Source: Bacteroidaceae bacterium (GTDB lineage: Bacteria > Bacteroidota > Bacteroidia > Bacteroidales > Bacteroidaceae). Taken from it: DNA of 53,489 nucleotides. The DNA is taken from assembly GCA_024398755.1 (NCBI GenBank), contig JAKSIQ010000009.1:1-53489 (forward strand), written 5' to 3'. Under the pieces are notes generated by a model. It was not told the origin of the DNA. It worked only from the letters and a program-made list of their open reading frames with translations, and did not search any database. Both the position numbers and the translations under genes were made by a program. The stretch's first letter is position 1, and the number at the start of each line of letters is the position of its first letter. Of the stretch, positions 8,503 to 17,448 are shown one piece after another.

Positions 8503-9019
8503 TTTTGACCTGAACAGCATACGTGCGCTTGTATTTGACATTGACGGTGTTTTGAGCACCGATGTGATGGACCTTTCAGAAACCGGAGACCCTGTCCGTA
8601 CCGTTAATGTGAAGGACGGATATTCGCTTCAGCTTGCTGTGAAGAAAGGCTTGAAGGTGGGAATAATTACCGGTGCCAGAGTGCAGTCTCTGAGAAAGCG
8701 CTTCCTTGCGCTTGGCATTCCCGATCAGGACATTTACATAGCATCGAAGGTCAAGATAAAGGACTGGAACGATTTTCTTGAAAGAAACGGTCTTGATGCC
8801 TCGCAGGTTCTGTACATGGGCGACGACATTCCTGACTACGAGATAATGAAGGAATGCGGTCTGCCGTGCTGTCCGGCCGATGCCTGTCCCGAGATTCAGT
8901 CGCTTGCCAGATATATTTCGCCCCGTGACGGCGGCCGTGGCTGTGTACGCGATGTGGTTGAGCAGGTCATGAAGGTGCAGGGCCTGTGGTTGTCCGATTC
9001 ACATGCCTTCGGATGGTGA
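8495..9019 (+). CDS. kdsC: KdsC-like HAD phosphatase (3-deoxy-D-manno-octulosonate 8-phosphate phosphatase type)
   Basis: This is a HAD-superfamily C0-type phosphatase of 174 residues, which is the normal KdsC length. Motif I is FDIDGVLSTD with the nucleophile and acid aspartates. Motif II is the Thr of IITGA. The motif III lysine is in ASKVKIKDW. Motif IV is MGDDIPDYE. The ATG at 8495 was preferred over an in-frame TTG at 8492. Either start overlaps the end of the DUF2520 gene. KdsC makes KDO for the lipopolysaccharide inner core. Close relatives act on other sugar phosphates, so the substrate is assigned by family resemblance only. Confidence 0.87.
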   Translation: MIDFDLNSIRALVFDIDGVLSTDVMDLSETGDPVRTVNVKDGYSLQLAVKKGLKVGIITGARVQSLRKRFLALGIPDQDIYIASKVKIKDWNDFLERNGLDASQVLYMGDDIPDYEIMKECGLPCCPADACPEIQSLARYISPRDGGRGCVRDVVEQVMKVQGLWLSDSHAFGW

Positions 9020-9034
9020 TTTTCCGCTTTCAGC

Positions 9035-9622
9035 ATGATTGAAGACTTTTCCAAATACAGAATAGTACTCGCTTCGAATTCGCCTCGGCGCAGGGAACTG
9101 CTTGCAGGTCTTGGCGTGGAATTCTCGACAAGAGTGATTGACGGCATTGACGAGTCATGGCCGGAAGGTCTGAAAGGCCAGGATATACCGCTTCACATAT
9201 CGCAGAACAAATCAAAGGCGTACATCAGCACACTTGCGCCCGATGAACTTGTCATAACTGCCGATACTGTTGTCATGGCCGATGACCGTGTGCTCGGCAA
9301 ACCGCATTCGCCGGCCCAGGCCAGAGAAATGCTTCACATCTTGAGCGGCCGCAGCCATGAAGTCATAACTGGTGTCACTCTTGCCACACGTGAGCGCAGC
9401 CGCAGCTTTGCCGTGACCACAAAAGTCTGTTTTGACAGTATGACAGACAATGAGATAGACTGGTACATAGAACATTATTCTCCATTTGACAAGGCCGGGG
9501 CATACGGAATCCAGGAATGGATAGGGTATATAGGTGTCACATCAATTGAAGGTTCATATTTCAATGTTGTCGGTCTTCCGGTACAGAGACTGTATAGGGA
9601 AATGATTGATTTCTGTCGCTGA
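9035..9622 (+). CDS. maf: Maf family nucleoside triphosphate pyrophosphatase (YhdE type)
   Basis: Maf proteins hydrolyse non-canonical or dTTP/UTP nucleotides to monophosphates. The 195-residue protein starts with LASNSPRRRELL, the phosphate-binding Maf signature. It continues with the catalytic ITADTVV segment, LGKPHSPAQAREML, and the C-terminal DKAGAYGIQ and IEGSYFNVVGLP motifs. It is the last gene of the nitroreductase-DUF2520-kdsC run, 15 bases after kdsC. A promoter for the next gene follows at about 9691. Confidence 0.93.
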   Translation: MIEDFSKYRIVLASNSPRRRELLAGLGVEFSTRVIDGIDESWPEGLKGQDIPLHISQNKSKAYISTLAPDELVITADTVVMADDRVLGKPHSPAQAREMLHILSGRSHEVITGVTLATRERSRSFAVTTKVCFDSMTDNEIDWYIEHYSPFDKAGAYGIQEWIGYIGVTSIEGSYFNVVGLPVQRLYREMIDFCR

Positions 9623-9690
9623 CAGGTCTTTAAAGCGACGTGATTGCCCAACTTTTTCCAATAATAATATCCTGCGGGTTATTTTTTTTC

Positions 9691-9698
9691 TAACTTTA
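9691..9698 (+). promoter_or_regulatory. Candidate -7 box upstream of the hybrid histidine kinase
   Basis: TAACTTTA differs from TAnnTTTG at the last base only and follows an AT-rich run. The expected transcript start is near 9701, about 30 bases before the ATG at 9730. That favours this ATG over the in-frame TTG at 9712. A GGAGGA ribosome-binding sequence lies at 9720-9725. Confidence 0.4.
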
Positions 9699-9729
9699 CG
9701 GCAATCTATCATTGAGTTCGGAGGATATT

Positions 9730-12700
9730 ATGCAGACAGGAGTCACATTATACAAATGCAATCTTGCTGACAAGACAGCCCAGATTCTCAAGAATGACGG
9801 TACTTGGTGGCCTGATACCAATGTGAATACAGCCGGTTATTCTGACATACTTATTGCGTGGCTCAACTTTGTTCATCCCGATGACAAGAATACTGTGACT
9901 GAAAAACTGTCGCAGGAATATGTGAGCAGTGCATTGCAGGCATCTGACAGCTACGAATTCCAGTTCCGTGCAATCAGAAGCGTGAAAATCAGCACGTTCC
10001 GCTGTTCTGTCTCACGTTGTAATGTCCCTGACTGCTTCTTCCTGGAAATTGAAAACATTACAGACAGGCTGGCCGAACAGGAGGAGAATGAAAAAAGGTC
10101 GCAAGAGGCCAACAAACTGATTGAACGTCTTGCAAAATCGTATAAGATACTGCATCTTGTAAACCTGACCGATGACACTTACACCACGGTAAAAATGGAT
10201 GAAGGTACCATCGGCAAGGGTCTGGAACTGGCCAGCTTCACGCAGGCGACATCGTTCTTCGTCAACCAGGTCGTGTTTGAACCTGACCGCAGATTCATCA
10301 GACATGAACTTGAATTTGACACCATACGCCACAGAATAGTCAGTGAACCGTCGTACGTTGTGGAATTCCGCACGTTGCTTGACGGCATCACATTCTGGAA
10401 CAGGATGGCGGTTTCACAGATCAGTGATGAAACGGTCATTATAGGATTCGCAGAGAAGGACATGGAAATAATGAGCTCTCGTCTTCAGAAGAAAATGTAC
10501 GATGAGTATTTCGCCATGTTCATGGTCGATGCCGATACATCGCTTGTCAAAGTGATTAAGGATTCTTCTGTTTCACCTGTCGGCAAACCAGGCCAGACCG
10601 TAGATTATAGAACGATAATGCTTGATTTTGCCAAAAGGAAAGAAGGCGAAGTCAAGGATTTCTACATAATGTTGAGTGACATTGACCATGTGAAGAAGGT
10701 TCTGACGGTCGAAGACAAGCGGTCCTTTTCCTACAAGTCAGCAGAGTTTGAAAACGGAGAACAATGGGTTACGGTCTCATCGTACGTCCTGTCAAGGCAT
10801 GAAGATGGCACACCAGCCTTGTTCTCGTTAGGTCTAAGCATTGTGGATGCTCTTGGGCGTGACAGACTGGAACTGCAGGGAAAGCTTGAAAAGGCCCTTA
10901 CAATGAGCCAGACGGCCAACAGCCAGCTTTCAAAACAGAAGAATCTGTTGGACTTCTTCCTGCAGACATACGATTCCGCCTATTATGTCGATATGATTGA
11001 TGATACCATGGAGGTACTCCACATGGATCATATCTTTTCAGAATTCTTCAAACTTGACGGTAACCGCAATGATATGATGAATTTCATTGCCAACCATGTT
11101 CATCCTGATGACAGGGAGTTCATTTACAAGATTGTTGACAAGGAATACGTTTCTCATCGTATCAGAAAAGAAGGTCATTTCACATTCCAGATAAGGGAAG
11201 TTCACGGGGGAATGAAGAGAACATTCCGTGGACATGTCATCAAGGGAACAGACGAATATCATGTTCTGGTGGCATTCACTGATGTCAGTGAGGAACTCAG
11301 ACGCGAAAAGCAACAGCAGGAGCAGCTGCAGCAGGCTCTGTCAATGGCTCAGAGCGCGAACCGTGCCAAAACCACGTTCCTGAACAATATGAGCCATGAC
11401 ATACGTACTCCGATGAATGCCATTATCGGTTACACCGGACTTGCCATGTCGCACATTGACAACATTGATCAGGTCAAAGAATACCTGGGGAAGATAAACC
11501 GTTCGTCCAAGCATCTGTTGTCGCTGATCAATGATGTTCTTGATATGAGCCGCATCGAATCCGGTAAGGTAAATATCGAAGTCAATCCTGAGAATCTTTC
11601 AGACATTATCCATTACCTTGGTGATGTCATGCAGCAGGGCGCTCAGTCCAAACAGTTGGATTTCCATGTCAAAGCCATTGATGTCAGACATGAAAACGTT
11701 GTCTGTGACAAGCTCAGACTGAACCAGGTCCTGCTGAATCTGTTGTCGAATTCAGTCAAATATACTCCGAAAGGTGGTTCCGTCACATTGAGCGTTTGGG
11801 AAAAACCGAGCAAGAAGGTTGGTTATGCCGCTTATGAATTCACCATTCGTGATACAGGTATTGGAATGAGCCGCGACTTCCTCCGGGTTGTTTTCGATCC
11901 GTTCACCCGTGACAAATCATCGACTGTTTCCGGTATCCAGGGTACCGGTCTCGGTATGGCCATTACCAAGAATCTGGTTGATCTGATGGATGGCAGAATA
12001 AGACTTTCCAGTGAATTGGGAAAGGGTACCGAGGCAACCGTGACATTTGACTTCAAACTCCAGTCTGACCATTCTGTCAAGACTGAAATTTCCGAGTTGA
12101 AGGGCTTGCACGTACTTGTGGTCAATAACGACTCCCTTAACTATAAGGCCATATCGAACATGATTGCCAATATGGGCATGACCAGCGAATGGAGCGTTAC
12201 CGGGACAGATACCATGGATAAGGTCGGCAAAGCCCAACGTGAAGGCAGACCGTTCGGAGCCTTTATAATTGACCGTCTGTTGTCCGATACCGAAGGCGTT
12301 GAACTGACACGTCAGATAAGAAGCGTTACAGAACAGTCCAATCCGATAGTCATTCTCACAGCGTACGACTGGCAGGATATTGAATCCGATGCCATGGATG
12401 CCGGTGTCAATGGGTTTGTAGCAAAGCCGGTGTTCCAGTCTGATCTTGTGAGCACATTCAATAATTTCCTTAGTAAGAAAACCGGCTCGTCTGATGACGA
12501 AGCTGAATCATTCAATGTTGAGGGCAGTAGAATTCTTCTGGTTGAAGACAATGAACTTAACCGCGAAATAGCTACGGCAATACTTGAGGAATACGGATGC
12601 ATCATCACAACTGCCGAAGACGGTGACATAGCGGTGGAAAAGATGAAGGAGGCCAAGGCAGGTGACTGGGATATAGTTCTCATGGATATCCAGATGCCCA

Positions 12701-12897
12701 GACTCAACGGCTATGACGCGACACGCCAGATACGTGCGCTCGGCACGGAAATTTCAAAGATTCCAATTGTCGCCATGACGGCGAACGCATTTGAAGAGGA
12801 CCGCAGAAAGGCTATTGAGGCAGGAATGAATGAACATTTCGCCAAGCCTATCGATGTGGAGAAACTCAAGATAATGCTCTCGAAATTCCTTTCCTGA
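9730..12897 (+). CDS. Multi-PAS hybrid histidine kinase with two receiver domains
   Basis: This 1055-residue sensor kinase lacks obvious transmembrane helices, so it is probably cytosolic. About 530 residues of PAS-like repeats (segments with HPDDK and HPDDRE motifs) precede a short coiled coil. HisKA follows with the phosphorylatable His556 in MSHDIRTPMNAIIGY. The HATPase domain has N, G1 (DTGIGMS) and G2 (GTGLGMAI) boxes. The first receiver (about 795-920) has Asp848, but the acid pocket reads VVNND where two acids are expected, so it may be a pseudo-receiver. The second receiver is canonical, with VEDNELN, Asp986 and a C-terminal FAKP lysine. There is no DNA-binding output domain and no response regulator next to it. 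The signal is unknown. Confidence 0.93.
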   Translation: MQTGVTLYKCNLADKTAQILKNDGTWWPDTNVNTAGYSDILIAWLNFVHPDDKNTVTEKLSQEYVSSALQASDSYEFQFRAIRSVKISTFRCSVSRCNVPDCFFLEIENITDRLAEQEENEKRSQEANKLIERLAKSYKILHLVNLTDDTYTTVKMDEGTIGKGLELASFTQATSFFVNQVVFEPDRRFIRHELEFDTIRHRIVSEPSYVVEFRTLLDGITFWNRMAVSQISDETVIIGFAEKDMEIMSSRLQKKMYDEYFAMFMVDADTSLVKVIKDSSVSPVGKPGQTVDYRTIMLDFAKRKEGEVKDFYIMLSDIDHVKKVLTVEDKRSFSYKSAEFENGEQWVTVSSYVLSRHEDGTPALFSLGLSIVDALGRDRLELQGKLEKALTMSQTANSQLSKQKNLLDFFLQTYDSAYYVDMIDDTMEVLHMDHIFSEFFKLDGNRNDMMNFIANHVHPDDREFIYKIVDKEYVSHRIRKEGHFTFQIREVHGGMKRTFRGHVIKGTDEYHVLVAFTDVSEELRREKQQQEQLQQALSMAQSANRAKTTFLNNMSHDIRTPMNAIIGYTGLAMSHIDNIDQVKEYLGKINRSSKHLLSLINDVLDMSRIESGKVNIEVNPENLSDIIHYLGDVMQQGAQSKQLDFHVKAIDVRHENVVCDKLRLNQVLLNLLSNSVKYTPKGGSVTLSVWEKPSKKVGYAAYEFTIRDTGIGMSRDFLRVVFDPFTRDKSSTVSGIQGTGLGMAITKNLVDLMDGRIRLSSELGKGTEATVTFDFKLQSDHSVKTEISELKGLHVLVVNNDSLNYKAISNMIANMGMTSEWSVTGTDTMDKVGKAQREGRPFGAFIIDRLLSDTEGVELTRQIRSVTEQSNPIVILTAYDWQDIESDAMDAGVNGFVAKPVFQSDLVSTFNNFLSKKTGSSDDEAESFNVEGSRILLVEDNELNREIATAILEEYGCIITTAEDGDIAVEKMKEAKAGDWDIVLMDIQMPRLNGYDATRQIRALGTEISKIPIVAMTANAFEEDRRKAIEAGMNEHFAKPIDVEKLKIMLSKFLS

Positions 12898-12914
12898 CAA
12901 GGATTTGTGTAATG

Positions 12915-14150
12915 CTACGGTCTGATCTGGCCGTTGCCGTCAATGAGCCACTTGTAGGTGTTCATTTCCTGCAGACCCATAGGGCCGCGAGCACCAAGTT
13001 TCTGTGTGCTTATGCCTATTTCGGCTCCGAGACCGAACTGTGCTCCGTCGGTGAAACTGGTAGGGGCGTTCACATAGACGCAGGCAGCATCGACCCTCTG
13101 CTGGAAACGTATGGCTGTCTGCTGGTTGGCGGAGACAATGCTTTCGCTGTGTCCTGAGCCGTATCTGCCTATATGTTCAAGCGCTTCATCAAGGCTGTCC
13201 ACTGTTCGTATTGCCATGCGGTAATCCATGAACTCGGTTCCGAAAGTGTCCGATGTGGCGTGCTTGAGCATTGTGTATTTGCCATCAAGAGCCTGGTATG
13301 CGCGCTCGTCGGCCAGGATTTCAACATTCTTTGTTGCCAGCGGTTCGCAAAGAGATGCAAGGTCGGACAGTCTGGAACTGTGAATTATCAGGCAGTCCAG
13401 AGCGTTGCATACGCTGACGCGACGTGTCTTGGCATTCATGACTATACGTCTGCCAAGCTCAAGGTCTCCTTCCTTGTCAAAGTATGTGTTCACGACACCT
13501 GCACCGGTTTCAATGCATGGAACCTTGGCGTTGTCGCGTACAAAATCAATCAGACGGCGTGAACCGCGCGGAATTACCATATCAACATATCCGGTGGCAT
13601 TCAGCAGTTCCGCTGCAGCTTCGTGCGTTGCAGGGAGCAGAGTGACCGTGTCGGGGTTCATGTTATGGTCGGCCAGCACTTTTTTGATAAGTGCGATGCT
13701 TGCCTCGTTTGTGTCCTGAGCGTCTTTGCCTCCTTTCAGAATGCAACCGTTGCCGCTTTTTACGCAAATTGAAAATACGTCGAAAGTCACATTCGGGCGG
13801 GCTTCGTAGATTACGCCTACAAGGCCGTAGGGAACGCTTACCTTTCTGAGTCTCAGTCCGTTTGGCAGAACGCGGTCTTCGAGAACGCGGTCAAGAGGGC
13901 AGGGCAGCTGGCTTACGGCAAGCATATCGGCCGATATTGCCTGCAGACGGCTTTCTGTAAGCTGAAGCCTGTCGTACAGGGGGTTCGACTGATCCATGCG
14001 TGCAAGGTCTTTGGCGTTGGCCTCAAGAATTGTCGCCGTGTTAGCTTTGATTGCTTCTGACAAATCCTGCAGCAGTGTGCTGCGCGTTCTGTCATCGAGC
14101 GCTGCAAGTTCGTATGCCGCGCGTTTGGCATTTGAAAAAACGGTCTGCAT
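12915..14150 (-). CDS. proA: Gamma-glutamyl phosphate reductase
   Basis: This NADPH-dependent aldehyde dehydrogenase superfamily enzyme converts glutamyl-5-phosphate to glutamate-5-semialdehyde in proline synthesis. The 411-residue length is standard. Visible signatures are YEARPNVTFDVFSICVKSGN and KGGKDAQDTN, and the catalytic Cys lies in the TRRVSVCNALDCLI region. The C-terminal GLGAEIGISTQKLGARGPMG is diagnostic. It is the third gene of proC-proB-proA, 19 bases after proB. It is convergent with the histidine kinase gene, with only 17 bases between the stops and no clear terminator. Confidence 0.96.
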   Translation of the reverse strand: MQTVFSNAKRAAYELAALDDRTRSTLLQDLSEAIKANTATILEANAKDLARMDQSNPLYDRLQLTESRLQAISADMLAVSQLPCPLDRVLEDRVLPNGLRLRKVSVPYGLVGVIYEARPNVTFDVFSICVKSGNGCILKGGKDAQDTNEASIALIKKVLADHNMNPDTVTLLPATHEAAAELLNATGYVDMVIPRGSRRLIDFVRDNAKVPCIETGAGVVNTYFDKEGDLELGRRIVMNAKTRRVSVCNALDCLIIHSSRLSDLASLCEPLATKNVEILADERAYQALDGKYTMLKHATSDTFGTEFMDYRMAIRTVDSLDEALEHIGRYGSGHSESIVSANQQTAIRFQQRVDAACVYVNAPTSFTDGAQFGLGAEIGISTQKLGARGPMGLQEMNTYKWLIDGNGQIRP

Positions 14151-14169
14151 ATTATACCGGATCTGATGT

Positions 14170-15243
14170 TTATTCTATGAACAGTGAATCGTAGTGGATT
14201 ATGGGACGCATGTCATGCTTGCCCATGTTTGAAACGGCTTCGGCACTGCTGTACGAACTGACGCCTACTGCAATGCGTTTTCCGTTCGGGTCAAGAACGG
14301 CAATTATGTCGCCTTCTTCAAAATCCCCTTCAACGGCAGTCACACCTACAAGAAGAAGACTTGCTGCATTTTTGCCTTTCAGGACCTTGACAGCATTGCC
14401 GTCAATCCTGACTTCGCCTTTTGCAAATCCCTGACTGTTGGCTATCCACTTGCGGAAACTTGAAGTTCCTGATTCAGCAGGAACGAAAACGGTATGAGGA
14501 ACATTTTTCCCGTCTTTGAGAATAAGGTCGGTCAGAATGTTCTCACGTTTGCCGTTGGCTATGGTGACACGGACGCCTTCTCCTGCAACTTTGCGGGCTA
14601 TGCTGTACTTGGTCTGCATGCCTCCACGTCCGAAGCCGCTTTTTACGGTGCCGATGTAGCATGAAATGTCATCGCCGGGTTTTATTTCCGGGATGACGCT
14701 TGTATCAGGGTCATTGGGATTCCCGTTGTATATTCCGTCAACGTTTGAAAGTATTACAAGCTGCTGGGCATCCATCATGGTTGCCACCAGTCCGGACAGC
14801 TCGTCATTGTCGGTGAACATGAGTTCAGTCACGCTGATGGTGTCATTTTCGTTCACAATCGGAATGACTCCGCAGGAAAGCATGACTTCCATGCAACTGC
14901 GCTGGTTCAGATATTCACGCCGTGTTGAGAAACTCTCCTTCATGGTGAGCACCTGCCCGGTTATTATGCCCTTTTCAGAGAACATGTCCTGATACATGCC
15001 CATCAGTCTGGCCTGACCGACAGCCGAATACAGCTGACGCTGCTCAACGCTGTCAAGTTTGGCCTTGATTTTGAGCATGCTTCGCCCGCAAGCCACGGCT
15101 CCGCTCGATACGAGTATTACCTGATATCCCTTCTGTCTCAATGTGACCACCTGGCCTACAAGTGACAGCATTATGTCTTTGTCAATGCTTTTGTCAGGTC
15201 CTGTAAGAACGTTGCTTCCTATTTTAACGACTATGCGCTTCAC
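14170..15243 (-). CDS. proB: Glutamate 5-kinase
   Basis: ProB phosphorylates glutamate, the first step of proline synthesis and usually the step inhibited by proline. Residues 1 to about 250 are the amino-acid kinase domain (VVKIGSNVLTG, VSSGAVACG, NENDTISV, NVDGIYNGNP, GFGRGGMQTK). A C-terminal PUA domain follows (about 270-350). At 357 residues it is slightly short but complete. The start codon is GTG (15243). It is supported by an AAGGA sequence a few bases upstream and by the protein beginning directly with the conserved KRIVVKIGSN. It lies 21 bases downstream of proC. Confidence 0.96.
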   Translation of the reverse strand: MKRIVVKIGSNVLTGPDKSIDKDIMLSLVGQVVTLRQKGYQVILVSSGAVACGRSMLKIKAKLDSVEQRQLYSAVGQARLMGMYQDMFSEKGIITGQVLTMKESFSTRREYLNQRSCMEVMLSCGVIPIVNENDTISVTELMFTDNDELSGLVATMMDAQQLVILSNVDGIYNGNPNDPDTSVIPEIKPGDDISCYIGTVKSGFGRGGMQTKYSIARKVAGEGVRVTIANGKRENILTDLILKDGKNVPHTVFVPAESGTSSFRKWIANSQGFAKGEVRIDGNAVKVLKGKNAASLLLVGVTAVEGDFEEGDIIAVLDPNGKRIAVGVSSYSSAEAVSNMGKHDMRPIIHYDSLFIE

Positions 15244-15264
15244 GGTTTCCTTTTAGTGGTGTGA

Positions 15265-16053
15265 TTACTTTCCGGCTCTTATTCCGCTCTGGACTGCTGC
15301 TGTGAAGCCTGCGGCTTCCATGGCATTGAGTCCTCTGATGGTGAAACCTCCAGGTGTGGTCACCTTGTCAATTTCAGTTTCCGGATTGCTGCCGTTCTCC
15401 ATGATGAGCGATGCTGCTCCAAGTACGGTCTGACATACAATCTGTACTGCCTGATTGGGGTAGAAGCCAAGTTCCACACCGCCTTCGGCTGCTGCACGTA
15501 TGTAACGCATGGCAAACGCTATGCCGCATGACGATAGCGCCATGCCCGATGCAAGGTTCTTTTCGTTGACAATGAGGCTTGTGCCAGTGCCTTCAAAAAG
15601 TCCTGTAGCCTTGTCTGTGTCAGCCTGAGTTGCCACAACCGGGCAGATGAATGTCATGCCTTGGCACAGTTCTATGGCTATGTTGGGAATTGTAAGGAAC
15701 AGGGCCCCGCATTTGAGTCCGCCCTTGCCGTCGTCAAGCCATGACTTCAGGCTGTCTCCGGTTATGCCGGCGGCGAACGAAATCAGAATCTGACCGGGTT
15801 CAAGCGAGTCTCTGAATCCTGCAACGACCTGTTCTGCAAGGAAAGGCTTGACAGCCAGGATGACTATATCGGCCTCTTTGACAGCCTGGGCGTTGTTGTC
15901 AGAAGTGTTGTAACCTGCGGCTGCGAATCTGGAAAGGACTTCCTGATTCAGGTCAGCCACTGTAATGTCCGATGCGGTCAGACGACCTGCACGTACAAGG
16001 CCACGGGCGGTTGCTCCACCCATGTTGCCTGCTCCAATTATTGTCAGTTTCAT
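15265..16053 (-). CDS. proC: Pyrroline-5-carboxylate reductase
   Basis: This is the last step of proline synthesis: NAD(P)H reduction of pyrroline-5-carboxylate. The 262-residue protein opens with the Rossmann motif IIGAGNMGGA and has VILAVKPF in the core. The C-terminal helical dimerisation domain carries TTPGGFTIRGLNAMEAAGF. It is the first gene of the proC-proB-proA cluster, so the complete glutamate-to-proline route is encoded in one unit. A TACTTTTG box lies so close to the start that the mRNA may be almost leaderless. Confidence 0.96.
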   Translation of the reverse strand: MKLTIIGAGNMGGATARGLVRAGRLTASDITVADLNQEVLSRFAAAGYNTSDNNAQAVKEADIVILAVKPFLAEQVVAGFRDSLEPGQILISFAAGITGDSLKSWLDDGKGGLKCGALFLTIPNIAIELCQGMTFICPVVATQADTDKATGLFEGTGTSLIVNEKNLASGMALSSCGIAFAMRYIRAAAEGGVELGFYPNQAVQIVCQTVLGAASLIMENGSNPETEIDKVTTPGGFTIRGLNAMEAAGFTAAVQSGIRAGK

Positions 16054-16057
16054 AATG

Positions 16058-16087
16058 CAAAAGTATTAAGTATTTCGGTTATCTTTG
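16058..16087. promoter_or_regulatory. Back-to-back promoters of proCBA and the kinase-peptidase-PqqD cassette
   Basis: On the minus strand TACTTTTG (16058-16065) ends five bases before the proC ATG. On the plus strand TATCTTTG (16080-16087) ends 21 bases before the ATG at 16109. Both match TAnnTTTG exactly. The two units may compete for polymerase in this 55-base gap. Confidence 0.65.
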
Positions 16088-16108
16088 CAACAAAGGTTAC
16101 ATTATTTA

Positions 16109-16993
16109 ATGAAGAGGTTTTTCAAAGTAGCGGATTTTTGTTTTTCCGTTTCCGGCGCTTCTGATACGCTATGGGGACTTGCCGGCAATTATGCTCCGTT
16201 TGCAGTGCGGAATCCGGATACTGATATTCTGTTCTCATTGGAAATTGGAGGAAATCTGCCAGAAGGCGACAAACTGCCATACCATAAGGACAATCCTGAC
16301 GAACCTGGTGCTGCGGTTGTTGACATATACGAACAGGCTGGCGGACTGCTGGTTGAATTAAAACCTTTCAGCACGAGTACACAGACATATCACATGTGGA
16401 TATCATCTGACTTCAGGACCGCTGTTCTGAAGGAATGGAATATGCAGGAAGGAGGGCGCTTCCCGCTTGACAATGCCGCTATGATACTGTTTGCAATGGC
16501 ATCGGCCACAAGGAATACGCTTGCCATGCACGCATCGGTCACGGTATGCGAAGGACTGGGCTTTCTGTTCCTTGGCAAAAGCGGTACTGGGAAAAGCACC
16601 CACAGCCGTCTGTGGCTTGAAAACATTGGCGGATGCAGCCTTCTGAACGATGACAATCCGGTGGTGCGCTTCAAGGATGACAGGCTTTACGTATATGGAA
16701 CTCCATGGAGCGGCAAAACGCCGTGCTACAAGAATGAGAGCGCTCCGGTAGGGGCGTTTGTCCAGTTGGCACAGGCTCCTGAGAACCATATCCGCAAAAT
16801 GTCGGTTCTGGAATCGCTGTCATCATTGTACACATCGAGTTCCGGCCTTAGAAAGAACCAGGAAGTGTTTGACGGACTGGACAATACCTGTGCCGGCATT
16901 CTTGAAGCCGTGCCGTTCTGGCATCTTGACTGCCTGCCTGATGCGGCTGCCGCACATTTGTGTCATGACAGTATTTTACAGAAAAAGCCATGA
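16109..16993 (+). CDS. HPr kinase (HprK)-like P-loop protein
   Basis: The protein has 294 residues from the ATG at 16109. An in-frame TTG at 16085 lies inside the promoter and was rejected. A poorly conserved N-terminal half is followed by FLFLGKSGTGKSTHSRLW, a Walker A loop (about 153-165). LLNDDNPVVR follows, comparable to the paired acidic residues of HPr kinase. These features place it with the HprK-related kinases that occur beside PqqD-like proteins in peptide-modification clusters. True HprK is longer and has a different N-terminal domain, so HPr is unlikely to be the substrate. The stop overlaps the next start by four bases (ATGA), as does the following junction, so the three products are probably made together. 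The substrate is unknown. Confidence 0.8.
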   Translation: MKRFFKVADFCFSVSGASDTLWGLAGNYAPFAVRNPDTDILFSLEIGGNLPEGDKLPYHKDNPDEPGAAVVDIYEQAGGLLVELKPFSTSTQTYHMWISSDFRTAVLKEWNMQEGGRFPLDNAAMILFAMASATRNTLAMHASVTVCEGLGFLFLGKSGTGKSTHSRLWLENIGGCSLLNDDNPVVRFKDDRLYVYGTPWSGKTPCYKNESAPVGAFVQLAQAPENHIRKMSVLESLSSLYTSSSGLRKNQEVFDGLDNTCAGILEAVPFWHLDCLPDAAAAHLCHDSILQKKP

Positions 16994-17448
16994 TTCTGAC
17001 CGTTCCGAATGAGATTCTGCTGCCTCAGGTAATTGAAATGCTTGCCGATGGTAGTGAAGTCGTACTGCCAGTCAAAGGGTGGAGCATGAATCCGTTCATT
17101 GACGGCGACAGGGACAGCGTGCTGCTGGCCAGGGCCGAAGAATATCATACGGGCGATGTGGTGCTTGCACTCGTACGCGAAACCGGCTGCTATGTGTTGC
17201 ACAGAATCATTGACATGAAAGCTGACGGCAGCGTGACGTTGATGGGCGACGGCAACATTTGTGGTGTTGAACACTGTCATGTCAGCAATATTGGCGGGCG
17301 TGCCGTCAGTGTGATAAAACCTTCAGGAAAGAACCGCAGCCTGACAGACCGTCGTGCCATGCGCAGGGCCGGAATATGGAAAAGACTTCTGCCTGTGCGC
17401 CGTTGGCTGCTTGCTTTTTACAGACATATTATTCTTAAACTGAAATGA
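16990..17448 (+). CDS. S24/S26 signal-peptidase-like serine protease
   Basis: The 152-residue protein contains VKGWSMNPFIDGDRDSVLL, the Ser box of the LexA/signal peptidase fold (Ser32). Later come TGDVVLALV and YVLHRIID with His71. The usual bacterial signal peptidase I has Lys at the second position. A Ser-His pair is the pattern of archaeal and ER signal peptidases, so this could be an S26B-like enzyme. The Ser32/His71 pairing is by eye. There is no LexA-type DNA-binding domain. The C-terminal tail is strongly basic, and the hydrophobic LLAFYRHIILKL may attach to the membrane. It overlaps both neighbours by four bases. A role in cutting a leader peptide is plausible but not shown. Confidence 0.78.
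   Translation: MILTVPNEILLPQVIEMLADGSEVVLPVKGWSMNPFIDGDRDSVLLARAEEYHTGDVVLALVRETGCYVLHRIIDMKADGSVTLMGDGNICGVEHCHVSNIGGRAVSVIKPSGKNRSLTDRRAMRRAGIWKRLLPVRRWLLAFYRHIILKLK

Noticed and set aside
16990-17448. A LexA-type SOS repressor or phage S24 repressor
   Set aside because: No helix-turn-helix domain precedes the protease part, and the context is not phage or SOS-related.
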